Shown here one piece after another: positions 12,005-23,287 of a DNA stretch of 64,000 nt. Every line of letters starts with the position of its first letter. Position 1 is the first letter of the stretch. This DNA comes from Leptoclinus maculatus (taxonomy: Eukaryota; Chordata; Actinopteri; Perciformes; Stichaeidae). A model generated the notes under the pieces. That model worked only from the letters and a program-made list of their open reading frames with translations. It was not told where the DNA came from and made no database searches. The DNA lies in NCBI GenBank assembly GCA_032191485.1, contig JAVDOI010000013.1, forward strand, positions 1,828,559-1,892,558. The letters are read 5' to 3'. A program made the translations under genes and the position numbers.

Positions 12005-14025
12005 AGCTGAGCCGTCATGAAGTGTGCCCTTCGGCTGCATCCATTAAAAACCCAGCAAAGCGGCATCTTCCCGCAGGGTTGTGTGGCTGGGTGTATTTGA
12101 GCATTGGAACATCACTGTGACACCGTCAGAAAATGAATTCATAGATATACATTTACCGCGTCGTCATTTAGTGTAAAGATAATAAATGCTACACCAGCAA
12201 CTTGGGGGAAAAAATCTTCAAAATGAACAGTGTAAACCTTTTAGTTGCAGCAACACATTGGTCCAAACTCAAACTGGAATTAAAACTCCATATAATGCAT
12301 CGGCCTCATTGTCACCGGCCCGATATCGGTATCGCTGCAACCCTATACATGTACCGACCCAGAGTACTTCCAAACTAAATGCCTTTGAATGCATTACTAA
12401 GCGACAATAATGCACCTTTGACTAAAAAGAGTTAGACTGCTATAGCTCTGCTTCTGATAAAGTACGCATCCACACATTAGTCTAAGAACCCATTTGTTTT
12501 AAAGTGTAGAGTTCTTAAACACAAGTTAAGATTGATAGAGACCAAAAACACAGCATCATAAACTCTTCAAAGTCCAATCATTACTCAAGGAAGAGAACCC
12601 AGATCCTGAGGCAGTTCACAGCATCCCACGTACACCATCCCAGTCTTAATGTGCTCACTTATGGACAAACACATTAGTGGACCAGTAGACGGGCCATTCA
12701 TATTTGATGCGCCGTCTTTTTTCTTTCGGTGAATATTTACACACGTCTCTCTCTCTCTCTCTTATTACTGTGGCCGATCCCCCCCCCCCCCCCGGGAGAT
12801 TGTTCCACAGGGGCCGTGACAGCAAGGCGGCCCACGGGGCCATTAGAGGAGCGGCGAGGGGTCTGGAGGTCGGCCACCAGCTGCCGTGCCCACACACTCT
12901 AAGCTGTTCCTGCAGGCCCTTCCACAGCAGGGGCTCTCAAGTGTTCCTAATACAATTCAGGCAAACCTTTAAAGGCTAATGGACTCCAGATACCATTGCA
13001 AATGTTCACGGATCTCTGTAAAGGTAAACACTTTAGAGGTTATATCAGACATTTCCTGGCAAACAACTACTACCACCCAGTAAAGTATTGCCTCTGCACA
13101 ATGATGCTTAGATGGAGAGAACAGCTATGTGGGTGTATGTAGGTCAAAGCAGGGATCCTGGGAGTAAACTTCAAAGTAGCAATAAACTGAAATTGTCTAA
13201 AGCCCAATATGATGTTTATGAGTCTATGAGTTCGTGCTGCTTTGAGACAACAGAGTTTTAAAGTAGAGTCCATTCTATTTTACATACATTGTCTTATGAT
13301 CTATGGTTTGAGATGATTAGATGATCCTAAAAGGTGTTTGAGAATATTAGAATTCAAACAGCATGTGTTATTAAATCCATGTGTTATTGCTGCTTGCTGA
13401 CTCAATCTGACTGCATAAAAGAGCAGTCTTAATACAGTTTAGATACTTCAAATCCAATTTAACAGATATGCGTTAATCTCATCCAGAAATCTAAAAGGTA
13501 GCTCCTGACAGGATATTACATTTTGCGTTAAACAAGTTTTTTTTCTTCTCCCGGACATGAGCTTTTGGGACTTTTGACGGTTTATTTAGATCCAGGTTAT
13601 AGTTTGACAAAATAAAGGCAATACACAAGGAGGTCTATACTCATTCATCACTGGAATGTCCTTCGGCACTTTCCTATTAGAACCTGTCAGGTGGGCTAGG
13701 CTCATTATTACATCACCATAATGGTGTCATCCTTGAACTTCATCAAAGTAAGTGCTGCAATTTGTCACATTGAGAGAGATGTGCCTCCGGACACAAGTCC
13801 GTATGCATACAAGTCTCAAAAAGTAAGACAATGCAATCTCAACTAAAGAAAACCACAAAAAGCCATTTTCAGATTCCCCTGATATCCGATTGATTTTGTT
13901 AAAATTAGAACATGGATTCTAACTGTTTCTAGGGTTCAAAATGTTTTAGCTTCTTGGTCACCAATTAAAGTGTATTTCTGGTAACCTGATGGCTGTAAAT
14001 CTAACATTGAAGAGTACTGATCATA
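12005..14025. other. non-coding stretch with simple tracts and a TATCGGTATCG remnant
   Basis: The stretch contains (TC)8 at 12746-12762, fifteen C at 12779-12793 and a short ATATCGGTATCGCTGCAACCC remnant near 12323-12343. That last form is seen at ends of degraded fish DNA transposons. Two overlapping open frames at 12655-12979 run straight through the poly-C and (TC)n tracts and are therefore unlikely to be genes. Confidence 0.55.
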
Positions 14026-14130
14026 CTCTTATAACTCTGTTTCGGTCTGTTTCTTTAGCTGCTAAATGCTCCAGCATGTGCACCAGCTAGCTGCTAACTG
14101 TGTAGCATAGCGCAGCTTTAGAGACCCTTT
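14026..14130 (+). repeat. fragment of percomorph interspersed repeat (GCTGCTAAATGCTCC family)
   Basis: The order TAACTCTGTTTCGGTCTG, TTTAGCTGCTAAATGCTCC, CACCAGCTAGCTGCTAACTG matches a short repeat I recognise from several percomorph genomes. Only part of the unit is recognisable here. Its class and exact ends are not clear. Confidence 0.45.
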
Positions 14131-16261
14131 TTCGCTACAAACAGCTGCCAGCTGATGGGTAATACTCTCTGTGGGTTTGTCACTATACATGCAACACCTT
14201 TCACATTTTGATCTACTGTTGAGAAATAAGTATCGATAGCTCGGCTTGTATTTCCCTTTTTGAGGTGCAGTAAACACTTTGTATTGTGTGTTTTGTGGGA
14301 GGACTATGATGTACGAACGGGATATAAATGCATTGTATAACAAATGAGTTGGTGAGGTTGGACTACCACTACGGTCAGTGATCCTCACATACTAACAAAA
14401 GAGTAAATAGAGGAAGCATTTATTGCCACAAAGGGACCAATGTGCCTCTTTAAACAAATCTGCAGTGACAGGACGCCCTGAGGTGTGCAAAGGGAGGACT
14501 GGCGTTAGACGCACTTAAAAAACCCATTCTGATATTGCCCCCCGACACCAAGAACACTGTTGTGCTCTCAAAGAAGACTAAATAATAAATGCTGTTGGAC
14601 ATAGACAGATGCTAAGTTCCCCCCCCCCTTTCAAAGGCGGCTAAGAATTAAATGCACACACCTAATACAGTTAATGCACCCCCCCTCACCCCAAAAACAT
14701 GCCAGGACCACGATGTCTTTCAAAAAGAATGTGAGGTAGAGGGTGAAACCGATGCACTAACCCGGGCACAACAGCAAGTGTACAGTGCACCAAACACTAT
14801 CGTATTAGTATTTTCATATTGTATGAACATTTTTTGCATTTTTTTGTTGTTTTGTCTGAATTGCAAATACTTTACATTTATTGTTATCCCTGAAGAAAAA
14901 GATGAAATCCAGTCCGCTGGACAATAGCACAAACATTTTCCAGACCGGCAAGTTTCCCCCACGCTCGGACAGGTTGATTTAAATGAATGTGACAGCAGGG
15001 ACGAGCCAAACTGGAGGCGTGTGTTTGGAGTTGTCATCATGCCATTGAGAGGAGCATTTGAAGGGTGTCCGGTGGTCCGTCGTGTGTCGCCCATGCCCAA
15101 AGCTCTAACTGCTGGGCTCAGTTCAAGCAAGCGGCCAAAAGTCCGCAATGAGAAAATGAAATCTGTCGTATTTAGTTCTTCAGCTCAGCTAATGCTTGTG
15201 AAGTGAAGCGATATGAAGCTAAAATGTTTTTTGGATGTTAAAGAGTTCACACAATATATTATGTCACGCTTCAGTCTTTTTTTTTTGTCTCTTCAACACT
15301 CCAAAAGCAAACAGCTTGTACCGATAGCACGGCATCATACTATTTCTATCAGCTCTAAGTGAAGGTGAAGAACCAAGTGAGACAAAAGTTTAAATTGCTT
15401 CTCTCGATACTTGGATATTGTGTAGGAGAGGAGACTCGGCTCACTCAAGCAGCCCCGTATTGTAAAGCACGCCAGCACATTTACAGCATTAGTCACATCG
15501 CTGCTCGTGTGTCTGCAGAGGAGAATGCCACCGACCCACTTCTCTGTCTCTCTCTCACCCCTCCGTCTCTCTCACTCGCTATGGCTCTCCCCCTTTATAA
15601 TAAGGTCAGTGGGGATGCAATCATACCAACATCCATTCAGCAGTCAAAAGTAAGGAGATGTTTGAGATCCAGGTAAATGAAAATTCCCCCAGATCCCTCA
15701 AGTCGCATGTATTGCGGAGTTGAGCGGGGAGAGGAGAGGTCGATAATGAGGAGGATCCAGGGAGTCTGTGGGTGGTGGATGGAGGGGGGGGGGGGGTAGG
15801 TTTAAAGGTGGGAGGATTTTAATGGCTGTGTGTTTTGAGTGCAGTCGTAAAAACCTGTTGTTTACTTCGGTAAGTATGAGAGTCGCTGTCCTCGAGGATA
15901 AAAACCTCAATTTAAAAAAGACAATTCATGAGAATTTCTTTTTGTTTCGTTTCATTCTTGGCACAACATGTCGGCATTTCATAGCAGACTGCATGCCCCC
16001 TATGGTATTCCACACTGCCTTTATCTGTCTTACTGATGGACCAATGTCCATTGTGTGGGGAGTTATACACTGTCAGATCCTCTTTGTTTAAAAAGAAAAA
16101 TGGTATTCTTAATAATTGATGCTTCTTCAGGGTTTCCACTCTTTTCTGGACTTTATCCAGAATAGTGTCAGTGATGATCTAGCTGGTAGGGCAGACAAGG
16201 AGTACACTTAATAATTATTGTTGTTTTTATGAATTATATTAACCATCGCTGCCTGAACATC
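14131..16261. other. non-coding stretch; homopolymers, no gene
   Basis: Ten C lie at 14619-14628 and thirteen G at 15784-15796. The minus-strand frame at 14720-15148 (142 codons) and the plus frame at 15768-16091 cover AT-rich and homopolymer DNA and show no domain. Unique-looking DNA elsewhere. Confidence 0.55.
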
Positions 16262-16490
16262 AATTAAGCCCCAGTCCCACCGGAAGTCGGATATACTACG
16301 GATGTCCCCGTATCACCCCGGATAAAAAGAGGTGAGATCAAGATTAACACGGTTATACTACGGTTACGCTACTATTCATCCCGGTCCTACTACGGTTCTT
16401 CCCAGGTGCTCTACGATCAACGCCGCCCCCCTCTCCATTCCCAGATGGCCACGGATCACCCCGGATGTTAGTTGTACGCCAACACGTCGA
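16262..16490. repeat. internally repetitive, transposon-like block (TACTACGG / ATCACCCCGGAT)
   Basis: The heptamer ACTACGG or a close form recurs near 16297, 16360 and 16390. ATCACCCCGGAT occurs twice, at about 16310-16321 and 16455-16466. The block starts with AAGCCCCAGTCCCACCGG, a type of sequence I associate with ends of fish DNA transposons. Its GC content is higher than its surroundings and it has no open frame. Family unknown. Confidence 0.4.
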
Positions 16491-17800
16491 CTTTAGCAAC
16501 TGAACCCAACATGCTAACCAATGTGACGTCATTCAAACGTTTAAAACAAGTTGTGGAAGAAAGCAACGTTATTAAAGTCATCAAACCTGGATGTGCAACC
16601 ATGTGATGTGACTTTGGGGGTGTGTTCACAGCCTTTTCACAACATAACCGAGAGCAGCCTGTTCATTATACTCTTGTCTATGAACTACCATTGGAACATT
16701 ATGAAACTGAACATAGCTCTTTCCAATGGCACTAATTTGGCGGCCATTAATACCAGTTTTAGTGAGCTCATTCACCGCCAAAGAAAAATGGGAGATTGCT
16801 GAAATATGTCATCAGGACAACGCACTGTGTTCCAGGACTTTTTCTCTCATTTCCATGTGTTTTAAATGACTGGGATGCGTATGGGAACCCTGCATTTGCA
16901 TCATAGTCTGGCTGCTGAAGATGCTGGAAGCTGTGTTTGTGCATAAATTGCTGAACGGAAGTCATGTTTGTCCTCTAGGTGTTCAAAGCTGAATATCCAT
17001 AATAGTATGGCAAGTGTTACTCCAAATAATAGGGGTGGAAAACTGCACGCGTCGTACAAACTGTGATATTGAATAGTGCATGAAGAACGTCCTCAAAGAA
17101 AGGATCACATCCATACAGCATACCTTTTACTTTGCTGTTACAGATGCTCAATGTTAGGCCTATTACCGGCCTCACCGCTTCTAACGGGAGAATTAACACA
17201 AGTGGCTCGCTCAGCAAGTTTACCCGCGTCATGTACAAAGTCAAACGCGTGCATTTCTCATGGAATAAAACTCTCATTAAACACTTATGACAACCAGAGA
17301 GAGAGAGCAACAAACAATGGAGAGACAATGCCTGTTGAAGTTGATTGCAGTGAACGGTTCAAACACAGCGGTTTAGTTCTCCGATTGTACTTCGCTGATG
17401 AACAGAAGATCCAGAAAACAAATCAAGCACACTTAATTAAGTCTTCGCTCTGTGGGAATTATCTCGTGAAAACAGTTGCCTCGACGCATTTGGACCTTCA
17501 ACAGTCAAGAAATTGGCAGAGTGAAAAGCTGCTTGTTCAGCAAACGCGTCTGGCAAGAAGAACAGAACGCGGCGAACAATAGACGAAGGGGGGAGACCAA
17601 ACGGCAAAGTGGGCTGATGATTTACAGTCTGTAACTGGCTACAGTCACACCAGCTCACCGTGTGAACACAATAATAAAAAAAAGGGGAAAAGCATTGTAT
17701 CTTTTAAACTTTGATGTGGACATACTGTATGAATAGGAATATTGCAGTATAATCCAAATTTGTCCCAAACAAAGATGTCATTGCTGCAGTGTAGTGCCCA
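16491..17800. other. non-coding stretch; longest plus-strand open frame judged spurious
   Basis: The plus frame at 17076-17582 is open for 168 codons, the longest in the window, but its product has no recognisable domain, signal peptide or repeat. It overlaps a similar-sized open frame on the other strand. One or two frames of this length are expected by chance in 64 kb. No repeat family is recognised. Confidence 0.5.
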
Positions 17801-17805
17801 CCCTC

Positions 17806-17935
17806 CGGTTCACACCGTTAGCCCACCTAGCACTGCTGCGGTTGGTCCTACTGTTACAGCGTCAAGCTGCTGACTCAGCCGTTCTCATGTTGAGAGCAAT
17901 AGATATGCTCTGAATTTGGAATTTAGCACCTTAAG
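17806..17935 (+). repeat. probable interspersed repeat fragment (GCTGCTGACTCAG...ATATGCTCTGAATTTGG)
   Basis: The order GTTCACACCGTTAG, CACTGCTGCGGTTGGTCC, CAAGCTGCTGACTCAGC, ATGCTCTGAATTTGG, TTTAGCACCTT resembles a short percomorph repeat. It lies 40 bp upstream of another repeat, so the two may be nested. Confidence 0.3.
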
Positions 17936-17975
17936 AAGGATTATATTACCCCCAATATGATCATGTGCATTTAAA

Positions 17976-18180
17976 GGGCCAGTGTGTAAGATTTAGTGGC
18001 ATCTAGGGGTGTGTTGTAGATTGCAAGCAACAGAAACACCCCTCTGCTCACGCCTCCCATGCTAAGAGTGTTGAAGAACTACGGTGGCCTTCAGGTAGGG
18101 AGAGTTATCTTTGCTATTAGCTATTATAGCTAACTAGAAGCTATTGTTATCAATACTCGGCTTTTCTACTGGACAGATAC
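17976..18180 (+). mobile_element. 5' part of a non-autonomous DNA transposon (CCAGTGTGTAAGATTTAG end)
   Basis: The end GGCCAGTGTGTAAGATTTAG at about 17978-17997 is followed by GGCATCTAG, AGATTGCAAGCAAC, CACCCCTC and CTACGGTGGCC in the order found in a very common percomorph element. Its other end would read as CTAAATCTTACACACTGG, which I do not find downstream, so the copy is truncated. It has no transposase. The extent past about 18120 is uncertain. Confidence 0.6.
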
Positions 18181-19318
18181 CTACTGCTTCAAATCAGCGT
18201 ACAACAAATACAAGAAATCAAACAAAACAGACACATGAACCCTGACTGCTGCACGAACCAAAAAAACACTTAGGGAAGCATAGAGAAACCTCCTCTGACC
18301 GTCTGTCTTCAGTTCCCATAGTGATGTGCAGGAGCACTTAACCTGCCGGCAGGGTGCTCGGCGGGGTTTCCACCTGAACACCGGGGCCTGTCACGAGAGG
18401 GAGGTCCAAAGGGACTCAAAACAAAAGGCCATGTGCACGCAAGGCCGGGCACAATCTGTCCACGTCTGCACTTACACAAGACGACAACTGTGACAGCCAA
18501 CGAAGGGTTTCTGTTCCTTGAGAGTGCCGAGCTACACGAGAGGTGTGCCGGTGGCACATATGAACGCCTGACCACAGCACTGGCTGCTGTAAGCGTTCAT
18601 GAATGTCTCACTGCACACAAACGCAGTAATATCATGGAGTAGGTGTTGAGTGATGAAAGACAAAAAGGGCAAAAGTCAGTGCCTCTGGAGGTAGATATAT
18701 GACGTATTCTTTTGTCTCTTGTAAGTATGCTAGAGGAATATTCGGTGAGAGCCTGAGACAAAATGTAGAAACTCCTTTTTTCAGATAAAACCACAGAGGC
18801 AAAGCATGCATGCCTGAGGTGATGATACTCACAGTGAGACTGTCCTAGAAAGACTTTAATCTCAATGTGAATAACTCATTTCATGGAAAGCAGATAATTG
18901 TCCTTTTGTTATATCTCAGCTTTGCTATAGATTTGGTTTAGTTTTAGTGTATTTTCACATACAACAGGAAAAACAATCTTTTCAATGCAGAGAATAAAGA
19001 AGCCTGGATGTCTTGTATTACACATTAGACAGTACTAACTCTGAACTGAACTGACGTTCATTTCCAGTATAATAAAAATGATATTTTGCTTCAGTGGCAA
19101 TCAGCAAAACAATGGAAAGACTTCTTCACACTTGTCCAAAACATACCCAAATATGTGGAGATCCCTGATCAACTGAGGTGAAACCACGTTTAACTTAATC
19201 AAACTGGCCGTGGTCAGGGCTCCGTCAAAAAGAACGCCTAGGAAATCAATCATCGTAGCAACAAAAGGCTAAAGTGCCATTATTTCTGAGAGAAGGGCAG
19301 AGATAGGTAAGTCAAATG
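18181..19318. other. non-coding stretch, nothing assigned
   Basis: Short overlapping open frames on both strands (18181-18832) have no recognisable features. No repeat family is recognised. Confidence 0.55.
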
Positions 19319-19360
19319 CCCCCCCCCCCCCCCCCTCCCACACACACACACACACACACT
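19319..19360 (+). repeat. poly-C (17) plus (CA)n compound tract
   Basis: Seventeen C at 19319-19335, then TCC, then about eleven CA units. Confidence 0.95.
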
Positions 19361-19926
19361 CCTTCCAAGGCTGCTGGAGCAGGAGACTCTGGGGAGGCTT
19401 GACGAGACTATTCAATCGCTGAGGCCGACAACTGACAATGCGGATCATGTCCAGACGATGGAAATAGAAATTAGAACAAAGCAGAGGAAGGCAGAGCGCA
19501 GCAGGCGGTTTGTGATTCGCCATGATCCGGGGCGGTTATGAAGGCATGCTGCCTCCGAAATTATAGCATCCTTGTGATTCATTGTACAGTGAAGGTTATT
19601 GATACAGTTCCTTTTAGGTGGAACTACGTCAACAACAACCCACCCATCCACCTCTATCTATCTCTCCCTATGTTGAATATAGTGCCTGTTGTAGCCGCCA
19701 TAGAGCCTCATGCAATATACGATGACTCATATTCACACGTATATATATTGCAACACTGAAATCCTGTTTCAATCCACATGTCAGCGTTTGTGAAATAATT
19801 AGCCGCTTCTGTGCTGAAGGGTACCAAATAGGCCAGGGGCATGTCACATATGATTCTGGATGATGACGAATACATATATATATATATTTTGGTTTGATTA
19901 CTACAGTACGTAGCATTAAAGACCAT

Positions 19927-19930
<4 letters not shown>

Positions 19931-20004
<74 letters not shown>
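19931..20004. repeat. (AT)37 microsatellite
   Basis: 74 uninterrupted bases of alternating AT, the longest dinucleotide tract in the window. A shorter (TA)n lies at about 19872-19887. The minus-strand open frame across it (19708-20097) is an artefact of the repeat, coding Ile-Tyr over and over. Confidence 0.97.
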
Positions 20005-20006
<2 letters not shown>

Positions 20007-22670
20007 TCCAACACATACAGTATCTCTGGTACAGTCCCCTCCCTCCCTGTCCCCTTGAGCTATGACAGACAGCCTGCATTTCATTTTTTTCTCCCACAAA
20101 AGGGTTGAGTAAGATAGCTAATTAGAGACAAGATCTGACAAAATTGCAAATGATGAAGTATCATGTCATGATGCAAAGTGCTGTAATATTGAATCTGATT
20201 TGTGAAGTGGTTTCCTTGGATTGTAAATCATTGCTGTATCAGCCTTTTCGACACCTGTCGCTCGCTCATTGTGCTGCTCTCTTTTTACAAATGAAGAGCC
20301 TGTAAAACGAAAAGTGGGGTCAAAACTTAAATTAAAAACTGCTTGTTCAGCGTGAATATACTGGCATTAATCTTCTGTATATTACTAATATGTTACAATG
20401 ATATGATTGTGGTGTTTAGCTGTTAAAGAGCCCCAGCTTTAAATACAGTGTGCATGTAGGCGTTGTGGGCTTGCGGCGGTTTCATGATCGCTCTTCTTTC
20501 TTCCAGGGCGGCCAGAGTTGCTTTGCCCCAGAGAGCCTTGAGGAAATCCCCACACCCACACTTCTGTCAATGTCCTCAAGCAAATTTATGGAATTCAATG
20601 CAGAGGCACCATTGAAAACACGATGCAAGGGCCATGCTTTGTGATTGAAATGGGTAGAATTGATCCCCCCCGTGAACATTTTGAAGGGTTAGCATATCGG
20701 AGGACACAGAACTCTTGGCCAAGCAACAGACAAAGGGAGAGGAGGCCAGAGGGGTCGAACTGTGCAGCCACGTCTGATTCATCAACTTTTACAGTTCAAA
20801 TAAAACGGAGTGCAGCCTGCCAGATGGATTATCGGATGGCTCCTGCTGCATTAGAGAAGATGACATGCTACATTTTCTCTGATGTCAACCGCTGTGTTTT
20901 TTTATTTGAGTGTTTTAGAGATGAGGAGCTACCAAAATTATAGTGCACTCTCAGTCACGGCTCGCAAATTAATATTTACTACGATCTTGAGAGTGAAGTG
21001 GAACCTTTGATGCTGACAGATATCTGAATAACTATCAATCACAGCATTATTTCACTGCTAATTAAGATATATATTAAGTATTCAACATGGCATGTTAAAG
21101 TGTAATTGTTAAAGTTAAACTCAAAGATTATCCCAAAGAGTGTTTTGTTGTTTAATGCATCACATTCAGTTCACTATCATAGAAGTTAAAGTAAAACAGC
21201 AAATATTCATATTTGAGAAGCTATAACCGAGTTTTTTGCTCAAAAGAAGGTGAGATCATCGGTATGAATACATTTTTGTCAAGCGACTCATATGCATGGA
21301 ATATCCAAACAGATAATGCCCATAAACATATTCACTAATGTATACCTTTATGAGCTTTTACCTACTTCTTCAGAGCCCAAGATGAAAGTGCTTTTCAGGA
21401 CATGAGATAAATATGAGACTTTTCTTAAATCACATCGTGTGACAGCTTTGCTGCAGCAGCTAAGTCAGCTTGTTGCTGTGACAGCACTTACTGAGACATA
21501 AAAACATAAGCTTGACATGAGACATGACAAGACGCTACAGCGCATCACTTGGTATGGATCACGGCCATGTATTGGCGGTTTTGATAGGACATTAACTGGG
21601 CATATTGACTCCGCAAACTACTGTTTATACACAAGTAAAAAGTCTCGAGAGGCATTTAGGGCAATAAACGGCACTAAAGGTATGAAGACAAATACAGTAA
21701 TGCATTCACTAAGTGATCTCAATGTTTGTGCCTCTAGTTTGACGACGGACACATTTGCGTCATAAAAACGGCAACTTGAAGATTGACGAACTGAAGAAGG
21801 CTGAAGGTTGAAGAGAAGAGGATTGTTAGCACCTGCTCAGGGTACCGTATTAAAGCACTGCACTTCGGCTTGTATTAGTGTCTCCACAGGCATCCACACC
21901 AACCACAGTGGGGACCGTAAAATCACAGCCCTGAAACCAATGCTTGTCCGGTGAAGGTCATGGAGCGGAGAGTATTTCTGCTCCAAAGGCAGGCTTACTT
22001 GAATAGATGAATCACAAATGACTTGGTTTTTTTTTCTCACTTTGCTTGTCAGGTGAACTTTTTGTCAAGAAAGTACAGTCACAGGTAATGTGGGGGATGA
22101 GACTTTTACAAAAGCAAAGAATGAAAAGCTTAAGGAGGTTTGTTTACAGAGACCTGGACTTGCGTGTCTGCGTGATGTTGCTCGTGAGTTTCAACCTGTC
22201 TATTTACAGTCTGCCTGGATGAGTGATCCCAAAAAGTATTTAATTAGCTTAGCTTACAGGTTTGTTTTTCTGCAAGCTACACTAATACAATAAGACGACA
22301 CGTTAAGACATTACAATTTCTCCCAACATATTTACTTCAAAAACAGAAAGTGAATCACCAATACACAACATACTAAGACAAGCTCTCCTAGTGTCATTAC
22401 GCTCTATTGGAAATACAGTCTGTTCCACCAGTTATAATTCCCTTTGAGATAAACTGGAACTAAAACAACCAACGGGCTGTCTACTTGACTCCATACTTGT
22501 TGGTTATTTGGTTCTCAATGTTTGTATTGACTAATATACTGTATTGGAGGGACGTAATGGATTAAAAAACGAATAGTTCAGAACATATCACAACTTTTTG
22601 GCGCCAATACTGATTGCCGATTGTTTATCATCAAGACTATTTTTTTTCTCAAAATCTAAATCGTTTCAAC
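20005..22670. other. non-coding stretch, no gene supported
   Basis: A CTTCTTTCTTCCAG acceptor-like site at about 20493-20506 is followed by about 45 open codons, but no donor closes a matching exon and the product is not recognised. The frame at 21517-21765 also has no match I can name. No repeat family is assigned. Confidence 0.5.
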
Positions 22671-23287
22671 CGCCCTATGGTCAGAGTAAACCATCACTAT
22701 GGTCAGTGTAAACCGCCCTATGGTCAGTGTAAACCTTCACTATGGTCAGTGTAAACCTTCACTATGGTCAGTGTAAACCATCACTATGGTCAGTGTAAAC
22801 CATCACTATGGTCAGTGTAAACCATCACTATGGTCAGTGTAAACCGTCCCTATGGTCAGTGTAAACCATCACTATGGTCAGTGTAAACCATCACTATGGT
22901 CAGTGTAAACCATCACTATGGTCAGTGTAAACCGTCCCTATGGTCAGTGTAAACCGTCACTATGATCAGTGTAAACCGCCCTATGGTCAGTGTAAACCGT
23001 CACTATGGTCAGTGTAAACCGTCACTATGGTCAGAGTAAACCGTCACTATGATCAGTGTAAACCGCCCTATGGTCAGTGTAAACCTTCACTATGGTCAGT
23101 GTAAACCTTCACTATGGTCAGTGTAAACCATCACTATGGTCAGTGTAAACCATCACTATGGTCAGTGTAAACCATCACTATGGTCAGTGTAAACCATCAC
23201 TATGGTCAGTGTAAACCGTCCCTATGGTCAGTGTAAACCATCACTATGGTCAGTGTAAACCATCACTATGGTCAGTGTAAACCGTCA
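22671..23287 (+). repeat. 22-bp minisatellite, 28 units, with block duplication
   Basis: The consensus unit is CATCACTATGGTCAGTGTAAAC (22 bp). By my count 28 full units occupy 22671-23282 (24 of 22 bp and 4 of 21 bp), followed by a 5-bp stub. The variable 5' part of each unit gives types: CATCAC (A), CTTCAC (T), CGTCCC (P), CGTCAC (R) and 21-bp CGCCC (G). In order: G A G T T A A A P A A A P R G R R R G T T A A A A P A A. The run G-T-T-A-A-A-P-A-A (units 3-11) recurs as G-T-T-A-A-A-A-P-A-A (units 19-28), so the array grew partly by copying multi-unit blocks. It has no spacers, so it is not a CRISPR array. Confidence 0.97.

Noticed and set aside
14720..15148. 142-codon minus-strand open frame
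   Set aside because: Crosses T-rich low-complexity DNA; no domain.
17076..17582. 168-codon plus-strand open frame, the longest in the window
   Set aside because: No domain, signal or composition typical of coding DNA. Frames of this length are expected once or twice by chance in 64 kb, and opposite-strand frames overlap it.
19708..20097. 129-codon minus-strand frame
   Set aside because: A third of it is Ile-Tyr repeats from the (AT)37 tract.
20493..20644. CTTCTTTCTTCCAG acceptor followed by about 45 open codons
   Set aside because: The frame simply runs to a stop with no donor or recognisable protein.
22671..23287. CRISPR-like appearance of a regular 22-bp repeat
   Set aside because: Units abut without spacers and the host is a eukaryote; it is a minisatellite.
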